Source of the DNA: Oligoflexia bacterium
Lineage (GTDB): Bacteria > Bdellovibrionota > Bdellovibrionia > Bdellovibrionales > Bdellovibrionaceae
Reading direction: 5' to 3'
DNA: 64,000 bases
NCBI GenBank assembly: GCA_016861345.1
Contig: BOLD01000002.1
Span: forward strand, 124,001 to 188,000
Shown: in pieces, positions 42,623 through 51,174 of the stretch
How positions within the stretch are numbered: the stretch's first letter is position 1
Layout: every line of letters starts with the position of its first letter
Made by a program: the position numbers and the translations under genes
The notes under the pieces: generated by a model
Told to the model about the DNA's origin: nothing
What the model saw: only the letters and a program-made list of their open reading frames with translations
Database searches by the model: none

Positions 42623-43450
42623 TTAATCATGGCCAAAGCTAAAGTCTTTGACATCGTCACACTGAAGAACTGCAACTCTTTGGCCAGCATAGGGAACAGT
42701 GGTTGATCCACAGGCTGAAAGCTGTGACGCAAAGAAAGGAACATCTTTGCTAAAGTAATAAAAATAAGAAGTTTTATTCCAGTTGTTGCCTTCCCACTCG
42801 ACAAGATCAAAAGACAGTTCTGTTGCATGAATACCGGACTTGCATTGGTCTGCAGTTAATCCGCCGCAATCTGTTCGCCTTGCAGCAAGGGTGGGAACAG
42901 GAATTATTTTTTCAACTTTTTTCAAATTGTGATAGCTTGTTTTTTTACCAGTTGTTTCGGCATAAGTTGTCACTTTTCTCCACGAAAGGTCTGCAGTTGG
43001 GCCACTGTGAACTCCCAGATCAGATGGCAAGCTTAAAGATGACATAGCTGTGCAGCCCCCATCAACCTTGGCAAGGCAAGCCATATACTCAGATCTAGAA
43101 GGCTTCATGGATACACCATCATATTCGGCCAGTTGGCGATCAATAGTGAAGATATAGTTGGTTGCGTTTTCAATTTTTTGCGTCACTGTTTCGGCTTGCT
43201 GACGAACAACAACGGGAAGCTGGTTTTCAACACGAGAAACTCGCTCAAGATAAACAAATTCTCCCTGCTTAATTGAGGTCACTGGCTTTGTCTCAATGCT
43301 TTGAATGGTTTTTCGAAGCTCTTCGGGGCTGACTTCGGGGCCAAATTCTTTGTTAATTTCAGGAGACTTCATGCAGCCCGTGAGCAAAAAAATGAGAGCC
43401 GGCGTGATGATGACAAGAAGAGTGAAGAGAATTGTTTTTTTCATTTTCAT
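42623..43450 (-). CDS. Lipoprotein of unknown function
   Basis: 275 residues from the ATG at 43450, which overlaps the GNAT gene stop by 4 bp. A lipoprotein signal ends in the lipobox LTGC. The mature part has an N-terminal acidic region (NKEFGPEVSPEELRK) and several Cys (ACLAKVDGGC, RTDCGGLTADQC, LSACGS, LQCDDV) that probably form disulphides. No family recognised. It is translationally coupled to the GNAT acetyltransferase and lies upstream of elbB. Confidence 0.7.
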   Translation of the reverse strand: MKMKKTILFTLLVIITPALIFLLTGCMKSPEINKEFGPEVSPEELRKTIQSIETKPVTSIKQGEFVYLERVSRVENQLPVVVRQQAETVTQKIENATNYIFTIDRQLAEYDGVSMKPSRSEYMACLAKVDGGCTAMSSLSLPSDLGVHSGPTADLSWRKVTTYAETTGKKTSYHNLKKVEKIIPVPTLAARRTDCGGLTADQCKSGIHATELSFDLVEWEGNNWNKTSYFYYFSKDVPFFASQLSACGSTTVPYAGQRVAVLQCDDVKDFSFGHD

Positions 43451-44535
43451 ATAGAATCCCAACCCCAAATCCAAAGTGGTAATGGCAATACGCGTTCAAT
43501 TTTTTTAATAGTTTCTTCGTTAAACTGTGGAATTTCAGGCAGTGGGCCAAAAATAAGACGAGCTAAGTCTTTTTGATCAGCAAATTCGACAGTTTGATTT
43601 CCGGCTCCGACAACATAGTTGCCACTTTTTTTCTCAAGAATAAGATCACTGATGCCAACGGCCCGAGCAGCTTTTTTCACTTTATTTAAAACCTGATCTT
43701 CGTTCACAATTTTAATCATTCCTAGGTAGCCTTCATTATGAACAACTCCGGGAATGGCCTTTACTGCAGTGAGCAGATTGAGGGAGTGATGGGGTATAAT
43801 CACAGTAAATGATTGTTTTTTCTCTTTGCGAATCCAGCTGAAAAGGGCAAGAAGTTTTGAAACAGTTCCGCCCCATTCATGAACATATCCTGTCAGATCA
43901 GCACCTTTGCCCTCGATAGCATAGGCAGCAAGGTTTCCATTGGCATCCCAGGCAGTATAGGCCACGGTTTGTGGAATGCTGAGAAATTTTCGAATATCTT
44001 CTGTGGTGCGAACAGAACCAACGGTGTGTTGAGAGTAAAGTTTTTGGATGGCCTCGGCAGAAATCTGAGTGCCTTTAATAAATTTTAAGTTCTGTGCGGG
44101 AGCAGAAAACTCGTTTTCAAAGACGATACTGTTCTCATAGCCAGCAAGTTCGAAATCAAGTTTACGATAAAAGTCGTAAAGATTTGTCCAAAGCATGGCG
44201 ATATCACAGTCTTGTTTTTTGGCCTCATCCAAGCAGGCATCAAGAATTTTTCTGCTCAGCCCCTGATTTCGATGATTGTTATCTGTCAGTACGGACCCAA
44301 TAGCAGCTACTTTAAAAATGGCCATCGGAGTTTTGATGATCAAGGGTTTAAGGACCGCATGAGAGATCACTTTTCCCTGATCTGTGATAATTCGAATATT
44401 GCCAATATTTTGAGGGTTTAGTGCGGTGGGGTATTCGGTGGCAATGGACCACTGAGCCTGAGGCCTTAAATTATGATTGAGAAATTCAAGGACTTGGGGG
44501 AGCTCACGCTCCGTGGGGGGACGGGGACCTTCCAT
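43447..44535 (-). CDS. GNAT-family N-acetyltransferase with C-terminal extension
   Basis: 362 residues from the ATG at 44535 with GGAGG upstream. The N-terminal half is a GNAT domain: IGSVLTDNNHRNQGLSRKILDACLDEAKKQ is the acetyl-CoA loop and helix, followed by LWTNLYDFYRKLDFELAG, the usual end block. The C-terminal half (about 190-360) is not a plain GNAT repeat and resembles the extra domain of Eis-like enzymes, though weakly. Substrate unknown. First gene of a minus-strand operon with the lipoprotein. Confidence 0.8.
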   Translation of the reverse strand: MEGPRPPTERELPQVLEFLNHNLRPQAQWSIATEYPTALNPQNIGNIRIITDQGKVISHAVLKPLIIKTPMAIFKVAAIGSVLTDNNHRNQGLSRKILDACLDEAKKQDCDIAMLWTNLYDFYRKLDFELAGYENSIVFENEFSAPAQNLKFIKGTQISAEAIQKLYSQHTVGSVRTTEDIRKFLSIPQTVAYTAWDANGNLAAYAIEGKGADLTGYVHEWGGTVSKLLALFSWIRKEKKQSFTVIIPHHSLNLLTAVKAIPGVVHNEGYLGMIKIVNEDQVLNKVKKAARAVGISDLILEKKSGNYVVGAGNQTVEFADQKDLARLIFGPLPEIPQFNEETIKKIERVLPLPLWIWGWDSI

Positions 44536-44620
44536 GTTCGACCTCCATCCTTCTATGGTATCTCTCTTTGACAGAAAACGAGAAATCATTATATAAGATC
44601 AGGACTTCCGGAGGATAGAC

Positions 44621-44854
44621 ATGGCTGACAAGTCGCAAAAATGGGATGAAAACACTGCAGGCAAATTTTATGTTGATAAAACTTGTATTGCTTGTGATGC
44701 CTGCGTTTTAGCCGCCCCTAAAAATTTCAAAATGAATGAAGAGGATGGACACGCCTATGTCTCGGTGCAGCCCCAAAGTCCTGAAGAAGAAGCCGCCTGC
44801 CAAGAAGCCATCGAGGGCTGCCCAGTTGAGGCCATCGGTAGCGACGGCGACTAA
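44621..44854 (+). CDS. 4Fe-4S ferredoxin
   Basis: 77 residues with one [4Fe-4S] motif: CIACDACVLAAPKNF gives three Cys of the cluster, and CPVEAIG near the end gives the fourth. This is the single-cluster ferredoxin layout, with an acidic surface. It transfers electrons in the cytoplasm; the partner is not evident. The endonuclease III gene probably begins inside its 3' end. Confidence 0.93.
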   Translation: MADKSQKWDENTAGKFYVDKTCIACDACVLAAPKNFKMNEEDGHAYVSVQPQSPEEEAACQEAIEGCPVEAIGSDGD

Positions 44855-45479
44855 ATTCGCAAACCCGACTAAGGTCCTTAATTTACTTAAAAAACATTAT
44901 CCAAATGCACATTGTGCTTTAGTGCATTCCAATCCATTTGAACTTTTAGTGGCAACAATTCTTTCTGCCCAATGCACGGACGAAAGAGTCAATAAAATTA
45001 CTCCACCTCTATTTTTGAAATATCCGACGCCTAAGAAAATGGGTGAAGCCCCTATTGAAGACCTTGAGAATATGATTCGGTCTACGGGCTTTTTTAAAAA
45101 TAAAGCAAAAAATATTAAATCTTGTGCTCAGACTTTAGTCGAAAGATATGGGGGTAAAGTGCCAGCTTCAATGGAGGCTTTAACATTGCTTCCAGGAGTG
45201 GGGCGAAAGACGGCCAATGTGGTACTGGGGAACGCCTTTCAAATTTCAAGTGGGGTCGTTGTGGATACTCATGTGACTCGACTAGCGAATAGGTTTGGGT
45301 GGACTCAATCAGAAAATGCAGAAGTGATTGAGAGAGAGTTAAACCAGTTGATACCAGAAAAAGACTGGATCTTGATCTCACACCTTTTGATCTGGCATGG
45401 CCGACAAATATGTCAAGCTCGTAAACCTCAGTGCCAGACTTGCTTCTTGTTTGACCTCTGTCCTCAAATCGATGTCTAA
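44826..45479 (+). CDS. nth: Endonuclease III
   Basis: 217 residues taking a TTG at 44826 inside the ferredoxin gene. GAGGG lies about 9 bases upstream, and this start gives the usual Nth length of about 211. An ATG at 44736 would give a 247-residue protein with an odd basic leader. The core has PFELLVATILSAQCTDERVN, the helix-hairpin-helix LLPGVGRKTANVV (catalytic Lys) and VDTHVTRLANR (catalytic Asp). A C-terminal Cys-x6-Cys-x2-Cys-x5-Cys motif holds a [4Fe-4S] cluster. It is a DNA glycosylase/AP lyase for oxidised pyrimidines. Confidence 0.9.
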   Translation: MRPSVATATKFANPTKVLNLLKKHYPNAHCALVHSNPFELLVATILSAQCTDERVNKITPPLFLKYPTPKKMGEAPIEDLENMIRSTGFFKNKAKNIKSCAQTLVERYGGKVPASMEALTLLPGVGRKTANVVLGNAFQISSGVVVDTHVTRLANRFGWTQSENAEVIERELNQLIPEKDWILISHLLIWHGRQICQARKPQCQTCFLFDLCPQIDV

Positions 45480-45489
45480 TTAACCAAGT

Positions 45490-45972
45490 ATGTTTGCAGC
45501 ATTTATTGAAAGTGTGAAGTATGTTGGTCATCTGATTCCCTTGGCTTTTTTAAGGGTTTTCTTGGGCTATTATTATTTGCAACAAGCTTTGGTGAAATTT
45601 CATGGGGACTTTCTCAATCGCCCCCGTTTGGCTGCACAAATTGCCGAAGTTCTGCCCACTGTAGACGCTTCTTACTGGTATAAATCATTGGTTGAAAAAT
45701 TACTCATTCAACATTGGCAGGGTTTGGCTTTTTTCATTCTTGGAATTGAATTTGCGATCGCGATCTCTTATTTACTTGGATATGTTGTGCGTCCCGTTGC
45801 GATCTTAGGTGCTTTACTTGCCTTTAATATGATGATTTTGACTGGCCCTCAATACGAGGATTTATACAGAGTCTTTTTTGCTATGCATTTGGCTATGGCT
45901 TGGGTAGGCGCCGGGCGTTGTCTAGGGTTTGATTACTATTTTTTCAAGCGTCGTCGCGGTATTTGGTGGTAG
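45490..45972 (+). CDS. DoxX-family membrane protein
   Basis: 160 residues with four membrane helices. FLRVFLGYYYLQQALVKFHGDF and FFILGIEFAIAISYLLGYVVRPVAI are typical of the DoxX/TQO small subunit group, which occurs in quinone-linked oxidoreductases and detoxification systems. It lies 10 bp after nth and 3 bp before the substrate-binding protein gene, so it may be part of that operon. Its exact role is not known. Confidence 0.82.
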   Translation: MFAAFIESVKYVGHLIPLAFLRVFLGYYYLQQALVKFHGDFLNRPRLAAQIAEVLPTVDASYWYKSLVEKLLIQHWQGLAFFILGIEFAIAISYLLGYVVRPVAILGALLAFNMMILTGPQYEDLYRVFFAMHLAMAWVGAGRCLGFDYYFFKRRRGIWW

Positions 45973-45975
45973 CGA

Positions 45976-47010
45976 ATGAGACATTTTTTAGTGTTCATGT
46001 TTTTAGTTTTCGCTGGTTTATTTGGAGCTCTTTTTCTTAAAAATAGTCGTGATCCCAATAAAGATTCACGCCCGATTTTAAAAATTTATGCTTCTTCGTC
46101 ATTCATTAAACAGTGGGGTCCTGGTCCTTGGCTCAAGGAAAAGTTTGAATCAACCTGTGATTGCAAAGTTGAGTATAACGATGCGGCGGATTCTGTTTTG
46201 CTCATGCAAAAATTAAAATCTGAAAACCGAGGCGGCGGGGCGGACCTCGTTTTGGGTTTTGACCAATATGATCTTGAAATGGCTCAAAAAGGTATTGAGT
46301 GGAAGCCAATTAAAATTGAAAGCTTAAATTTTTATGAACCAGTAAGGGCAACGCTTTCTCGAACTCACTTTATACCCTATGATTGGGGAGTTTTGGCTTT
46401 TCTTGTTCGTCAGTCTGAAGTGAAAGAATTGCCAAAATCATTCGATGACCTATTAATGCCTGAGTTCGCCGGGCAGATTTCTCTTCAGGATCCTCGCACC
46501 AGTTCTCCGGGACTGCAGTTTCTTCTGTGGCTTATTTCAGTGAAGGGAGAAGAAGAGGCCTTTCAGTTTCTGAAAAAATTTAATGCCCAGGTTAAATCCT
46601 ATGGGGCAAATTGGTCCATGTCTTATGGGCTTTTTCAGAAGAATCAAGTGAAGTCGACATTGTCATGGGTGACTTCTCCGGTTTTTCATCTTCTTGAAGA
46701 GAAAAACTCGGATATTGTTGCAGTGGAGTTTAAAGAGGGGCATCCCATTCAGTTTGAATATGTTGGTATTCCCGCGACATGTAAAAATTGTGATTTAGCC
46801 GAAAAGTTTGTAAAACTGCTTCTCTCGAAAGAGGGGCAAAAAGTTATTATGGAAAAAAACTTTATGTTCCCAGTTATTCAAGGTGTTCGTGATGGGACTG
46901 TTTTTGAATCCATACCCAACTACAAGCTGATGGACATGAACGTGATTCCAACAATCGCCGAAAGAGAGCGCATCCTAAAGAAATGGACCCAATTGAGAAG
47001 AGCTGAATGA
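45976..47010 (+). CDS. thiB: Thiamine-type ABC transporter substrate-binding protein
   Basis: 344 residues with an N-terminal anchor or signal (FLVFMFLVFAGLFGALFL). The fold is that of the TbpA/Fe-binding group: LKIYASSSFI, ADLVLGFDQYDLE, IPYDWGVLAFLV and LQDPRTSSPGLQFLLWL. TbpA binds thiamine and its phosphates in the periplasm. It is encoded with a ThiP-like permease and a ThiQ-like ATPase in order B-P-Q. Ferric-iron or other ligands cannot be excluded. The stop overlaps the permease start by 4 bp. Confidence 0.83.
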   Translation: MRHFLVFMFLVFAGLFGALFLKNSRDPNKDSRPILKIYASSSFIKQWGPGPWLKEKFESTCDCKVEYNDAADSVLLMQKLKSENRGGGADLVLGFDQYDLEMAQKGIEWKPIKIESLNFYEPVRATLSRTHFIPYDWGVLAFLVRQSEVKELPKSFDDLLMPEFAGQISLQDPRTSSPGLQFLLWLISVKGEEEAFQFLKKFNAQVKSYGANWSMSYGLFQKNQVKSTLSWVTSPVFHLLEEKNSDIVAVEFKEGHPIQFEYVGIPATCKNCDLAEKFVKLLLSKEGQKVIMEKNFMFPVIQGVRDGTVFESIPNYKLMDMNVIPTIAERERILKKWTQLRRAE

Positions 47011-48443
47011 GTGTCGCAAGACTGGTTTCTTTAGCAATACTTCTTTTCCTAATTTCTCCTTTTTTAATTCTCATTTTTCATTTTCATCAAACTAGTCTAC
47101 CAGACTTTGGAGAGGCCTTTTGGGCATTGAAAAACACCTTTTATCAAGCCATTGGAAGTGCCCTTATTGCTGGCGTGATGGGGTTGGGCATCAGTCTCGG
47201 CTTAAATGGAATTCAAAAGAGAATTCAATTCGTTGAATATCTACTTTATTTGCCAAGTTTTTTGCCGCCGTTATTTCTTATTTTAATTTGCATGTCCTGG
47301 ATCGATCCTTTTCCATCAGGGATAGTTGCTATCGTATTTATTCAAAGTCTTAGTTATGCAGGTTTGTTGGGAGTTGAGTTCTCACGTCTCTTTCGAGATA
47401 AAGTTGGTGCGATCTCAGAGGTGGGCTATGTCCTTGGGTTTTCTAAATCCCAATTTCTTTTCCAAGTCCTTCGTATGCTAAAGAGAGACTTTTTGGGTTT
47501 ACTCTTTCTTGTTTTCATTTCATGCTTCGCAAGCTTTGCGATACCCCTTGCTGTGGGTGGGGGAAGAGGAACCACTCTTGAAGTTTTAATTTATGAGAAG
47601 ATTCGCATTTCTGGAAATTTTTCGGAGGCCTTATTTCTTTCTCTTCTGCAGAGCCTACTGCTGATTAGTTTTGTGATGTTGTTGAGAAGGAGATTTGTCC
47701 AAAGAAAAAATATTGAAACCCGATCTTTAACGCTATTGTCATGGCCTTTTTTGAAGGGGGCTGTTCTTTTATATATTGGAAGTTATGTTTTTGGATTTCT
47801 GGCCGACATCCCTTCTGGGTGGAGTCAGCTTTTTCGTATTCAGGGATTGAGCCAAGCTATTTTGGAAGTACTTCCGTTAAGTATAGTATTATCGCTCGGG
47901 GTTGGTTTTGTGATCTATATTTTTGTGATGGCACTGGCTTTTGCTAGTCGAGAAAAATGGATTCACAAATTTATTTTTTCCTATGTGACTCCAAGTACAG
48001 CGTTGATTGGATTTTCTTATCTTTACTTGGGAATGTCTTCTGAGCTGATGTCTTATCTGCTCTTCTGCTTAGGGTTTGTGCTTCTTTCGATTTGCAGTCT
48101 TTATAGAATGGGTGTGGCCCCTGTGCTTGGTGGACTTGAGTCCCAGCAGATCGTTGGCATGGCTTTAGGGGCAGGTGATTTTTTGATTGCTCGACGGATC
48201 ACATGGCCACAGATTCATCAGGTCGCATTGAAAATGAGCGGCGTCGGAGCAGTTTGGGCTTTAGGCGATTTCGCTTTCTCAAAAATTATTTTTAGTCGAG
48301 ATGTGACTTTGGGGTTGATTGTCGAGGGATTAATGACCTCGTACCGGTTAGGCGCTGCCCAGGCGTTGATGTCACTGATTCTGTTCTTGGGTGGGTTGAT
48401 ATATCTTTTCTTTCGAGGGGTGGGTTATGTCAGTCGTTCGTAA
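47007..48443 (+). CDS. thiP: Thiamine-type ABC transporter permease
   Basis: 478 residues with about twelve membrane helices in two halves, as in the fused ThiP/FbpB permeases. Each half has an EAA-like loop: EVGYVLGFSKSQFLFQVL in the first and GMALGAGDFLIARRITWPQ in the second. These couple to the ATPase. The fused permease with ThiB and ThiQ fits a thiamine importer. The gene overlaps the ATPase gene by 17 bp. Confidence 0.83.
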   Translation: MSVARLVSLAILLFLISPFLILIFHFHQTSLPDFGEAFWALKNTFYQAIGSALIAGVMGLGISLGLNGIQKRIQFVEYLLYLPSFLPPLFLILICMSWIDPFPSGIVAIVFIQSLSYAGLLGVEFSRLFRDKVGAISEVGYVLGFSKSQFLFQVLRMLKRDFLGLLFLVFISCFASFAIPLAVGGGRGTTLEVLIYEKIRISGNFSEALFLSLLQSLLLISFVMLLRRRFVQRKNIETRSLTLLSWPFLKGAVLLYIGSYVFGFLADIPSGWSQLFRIQGLSQAILEVLPLSIVLSLGVGFVIYIFVMALAFASREKWIHKFIFSYVTPSTALIGFSYLYLGMSSELMSYLLFCLGFVLLSICSLYRMGVAPVLGGLESQQIVGMALGAGDFLIARRITWPQIHQVALKMSGVGAVWALGDFAFSKIIFSRDVTLGLIVEGLMTSYRLGAAQALMSLILFLGGLIYLFFRGVGYVSRS

Positions 48444-49065
48444 TTTAAAATACAATTATGGTGATTTTGTCATCGACATCCCAGAGATGGAAATTCCAGA
48501 CCAGGGGGTGACGGTGCTGTGTGGACCATCGGGGTCTGGAAAAAGCTCAGTGCTTCGATTGTTGATGGGTCTCGATGTATCTTTAACTTTGCAATGGCAT
48601 TTTCAAAATATCGATTTGGCGCAGTTAGCGGTTCCCGATCGTCGAATTGGGATTGTTTTTCAATCCTATGAGCTATTTCCCCATTTAACAGCGAAAGAAA
48701 ATATAGTATTTGCAGGGCAGGCGCGTAAAATTCCGAAAGATAGAATCAAGAGTCACTTGCAGAGTTGGTCAGAGATGCTCCAGTTGGGGCCGTTCCTTGA
48801 TCGTCGGGCAGAGCTTTTGTCAGGCGGTGAAAAGCAGAGAGTGGCATTGGCGAGAGCGCTGATGTCTGAGCCAAGAATTTTATTTTTAGATGAGCCTTTT
48901 TCGGCTCTAGATGAGAATCTTCGAGATGAGGCTCGTGAATTAGTTAAGAGGGTTGTCCACCACGAAAAAATTCCGGCTTTGCTCATCACTCATGATGAAC
49001 GGGACATCGAGTCGCTGGCCTTAAAAGTGATTCGAATCCAAAATGGCAAAATATTAAAGCCATAA
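48427..49065 (+). CDS. thiQ: Thiamine-type ABC transporter ATP-binding protein
   Basis: 212 residues, a single ABC ATPase. It has Walker A CGPSGSGKSSVLRLL, a Q-loop in IGIVFQSYELFPHL, the signature LSGGEKQRVALARAL, Walker B ILFLDEPFSALD and the H-loop LLITHDERDIE. It is short and without a regulatory domain, as in ThiQ (about 230 residues). It is the last gene of the importer operon. Confidence 0.88.
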   Translation: MSVVRNLKYNYGDFVIDIPEMEIPDQGVTVLCGPSGSGKSSVLRLLMGLDVSLTLQWHFQNIDLAQLAVPDRRIGIVFQSYELFPHLTAKENIVFAGQARKIPKDRIKSHLQSWSEMLQLGPFLDRRAELLSGGEKQRVALARALMSEPRILFLDEPFSALDENLRDEARELVKRVVHHEKIPALLITHDERDIESLALKVIRIQNGKILKP

Positions 49066-49075
49066 TTGTCACTGG
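49065..49075 (+). promoter_or_regulatory. Conserved upstream element shared by both 3D-domain genes (copy 1)
   Basis: ATTGTCACTGG lies about 95 bp before the first 3D-domain gene and is nearly repeated as ATTGTCACAGG at 49950-49960, about 107 bp before the second. It begins with TTGTCA, a good -35-like hexamer; here TAAAAA follows 17 bases later. It may be a shared promoter element duplicated with the genes. Confidence 0.4.
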
Positions 49076-49159
49076 TTATATCTATTTCTAAAAATACATT
49101 TTCAACATGTCTGTTGGCTAGGATTTGAGCTATTTCAAAAGCCGGCACGGGGGTGCTTT

Positions 49160-49867
49160 ATGATGAACGCAATTCAAAATATGATCGCAACGTCACTGAC
49201 ATTAATGGGTCTCTCGACAGCAACAATTGGTGAAATGAATTACGATGTTGTCGAGCAGGGGAAAGTGACTCCAACGATTTACTATATCGAAACAATTAAT
49301 GAGGACATCAATTCCTGTGATGAGAGTGAAAAGAGAGATTTGCACGGTGCTCAAGGAGTGGTGCTTCTTAAGGTTTGCAAAAAAACCTTAAAAATATGCG
49401 GATTGCAGGGATCCTGTACAGTGATCACAAATGGTGAGACATATCGCTTGAATATTTTAGATCAAGTCATGGGGCAGGATCGCTTTTTTGTGATACCTGA
49501 GAACGGTTGCGTTTTTGGATACGGAGTGAATTCAATATGTCTTGATCCCTATCACACTGTTGCTGCAGATTTGAGACTTTATAAGCCAGGTGATGTCATT
49601 TTCATGCCTGACTTGGTGGGGTTAAAACTTCCGGATGGACAGGTGCATAGCGGATTTTTAGTAGTCCGTGACGAGGGGAGAGGGATAGTTGGGTCTGGAC
49701 GGTTTGATTTTTTTAGCGGAGAGATGAGGTGGACAGATCCCAACAACCCGTTTGTGAAAATGAAGCTTGATGATGAGCGAACTCGTTTGAACTATTATAA
49801 GATTAAGGGGGATCTTGCCCAGGCGATTATTCAGGCTAGGGCTTTTCCTCTGATTCCTTTGAGATAG
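49160..49867 (+). CDS. 3D-domain (MltA C-terminal-like) exported protein, copy 1
   Basis: 235 residues. The N-terminus is weakly hydrophobic without basic residues, so export is uncertain. The body is a double-psi barrel of the 3D type: VAADLRLYKPGDVIFMP, then VVRDEGRGIVGSGRFDFF, matching the Asp-containing D-x-G-x-x-I-x-G-x-x-R-x-D pattern of MltA/YorM-like 3D domains. Cys pairs (NSCDESEKRD, VCKKTLKICG) may form disulphides. About 60% of its residues are shared with the gene at 50057 (my count by eye), so they are tandem duplicates. A role in peptidoglycan binding or cleavage is inferred from the family. Confidence 0.75.
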   Translation: MMNAIQNMIATSLTLMGLSTATIGEMNYDVVEQGKVTPTIYYIETINEDINSCDESEKRDLHGAQGVVLLKVCKKTLKICGLQGSCTVITNGETYRLNILDQVMGQDRFFVIPENGCVFGYGVNSICLDPYHTVAADLRLYKPGDVIFMPDLVGLKLPDGQVHSGFLVVRDEGRGIVGSGRFDFFSGEMRWTDPNNPFVKMKLDDERTRLNYYKIKGDLAQAIIQARAFPLIPLR

Positions 49868-49949
49868 GATTGTGTTTAAACTTTCGACAGGATATTTTTT
49901 CTCAAGAGGGGTCTGTTCATTGCTTTAAATCAAATCTGGCCGGTCGATA

Positions 49950-49960
49950 ATTGTCACAGG
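49950..49960 (+). promoter_or_regulatory. Conserved upstream element (copy 2)
   Basis: ATTGTCACAGG, the second copy of the element also found at 49065-49075, before the second 3D-domain gene. The shared core is ATTGTCAC-x-GG followed by an A/T-rich stretch. Confidence 0.4.
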
Positions 49961-50003
49961 ATATAGGCTTTACTTTTTGTTCAAGAGGACCCACTTTTCT
50001 CTC

Positions 50004-50029
50004 TCAAAACACCCAGTTTTGAGTATACT
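50004..50029 (+). promoter_or_regulatory. Inverted repeat adjoining a TATACT -10-like box
   Basis: TCAAAAC (50004-50010) and GTTTTGA (50016-50022) form a perfect 7-bp inverted repeat with a 5-base centre. TATACT (50024-50029) follows one base later and suits a -10 box for the lipoprotein gene at 50057. A protein bound to the repeat would cover the spacer of this promoter, which suggests an operator. Confidence 0.4.
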
Positions 50030-50056
50030 GCCCATCAGCGAAAGGAGCTTTTACAG

Positions 50057-50959
50057 ATGAAACAGAAGAGACTCAATATCAAAGCTGTTGTTGCCTTGAT
50101 GCTCCTTTTAAGCGCTGTGGGTTGTGGCCGCTATAAGGCTGAAATCACGAATGAGTATGCTCCTAGTCAAGCTAAGACTGTGGCTGAAAAGCCAAAGGAC
50201 TTGGCGCCGGCTCCACTGCAAGAAGAGCTGACTCCTGCGTTGCCAACAGCAGATGTTCCCTATGTTGAGCCCTTGGCATCGGTAAATGAAGAGGCTGAGC
50301 GGAAGCCGGCTGTCGAGAAGGCGAAAGATTATCAAATTGTCGAAGAGGGAAATATTTCTCCTACAATTTATTTCAATGAAGTCATCTATGAAAATGAAAC
50401 AACCTGTGCTGAGGGTGAAAAGAAGGATCTTCACGGAGCAAAGGGTGTCGTATTAATGAAGGTTTGTCAGGGCACCTTGGATCGATGTGGTCTGCAGGGT
50501 TCGTGCACGGTTGTGCAGAATAATAAAATTTATCGACTTAATATTTTGACTCAAGTCCGGGGACAGGATCGGTTCTTTGAAATCCCTAATGGTGGTTGCA
50601 TCTTTGGCTACGGTGTGGACTCAATATGCTTGGATCCATTTTATACATTAGCTGCTGATATGAAGCTTTACAAACCAGGGGATGTGATTTTTATCCCAGC
50701 GGCAGTGGGCCTTGAGCTTCCCAATGGTGGAAAGCACAGTGGATATTTTGTGATTCGAGATCAGGGTCGTGGAATCGTGGGCAAAGGTCGATTTGATTTC
50801 TTTGCGGGATACTACAGCTGGAGAGATGAGAAAAATCCATTCTTAAAATTAAAACTGCATGATGTGAACACAAAGCTGCCCTACTATAAGATCACCGGAG
50901 ACCGGGCGAAGCTTGTCTTGACATCAAGAGCCTTTCCTTTGATTCCTAAGGAAAAGTAA
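50057..50959 (+). CDS. 3D-domain lipoprotein, copy 2
   Basis: 300 residues. The signal ends in the lipobox LSAVGC, so it should be a membrane-attached lipoprotein. After a Pro/Glu-rich linker (about 35-95) comes the 3D domain: LAADMKLYKPGDVIFIP and VIRDQGRGIVGKGRFDFF. The first copy, at 49160, lacks the lipobox and linker. The Cys pattern (TTCAEGEKKD, VCQGTLDRCGLQGSC) is the same. The ribosome site AAAGGAG lies 9-15 bases before the ATG. The gene stands alone, with flagellin genes following on the same strand. Confidence 0.82.
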   Translation: MKQKRLNIKAVVALMLLLSAVGCGRYKAEITNEYAPSQAKTVAEKPKDLAPAPLQEELTPALPTADVPYVEPLASVNEEAERKPAVEKAKDYQIVEEGNISPTIYFNEVIYENETTCAEGEKKDLHGAKGVVLMKVCQGTLDRCGLQGSCTVVQNNKIYRLNILTQVRGQDRFFEIPNGGCIFGYGVDSICLDPFYTLAADMKLYKPGDVIFIPAAVGLELPNGGKHSGYFVIRDQGRGIVGKGRFDFFAGYYSWRDEKNPFLKLKLHDVNTKLPYYKITGDRAKLVLTSRAFPLIPKEK

Positions 50960-51174
50960 GTGAATCAGAATGGTTCACTCGAGGACCAGAAATCCAATAG
51001 TTAGAAAGACTCATGTTTAATTTTTTATTAATCATTTTACAATCATAACGCACTGCGTATAGCCTAAGTGTGACTGCTATCGAGGTTCCAAATTCGGGTC
51101 TGTGGGTACTTGCTCGGTGAGATGAGACGGGATGGGCATCCTGTCTCAAATCGCGACGAGAAAGGGGTGCTTTC

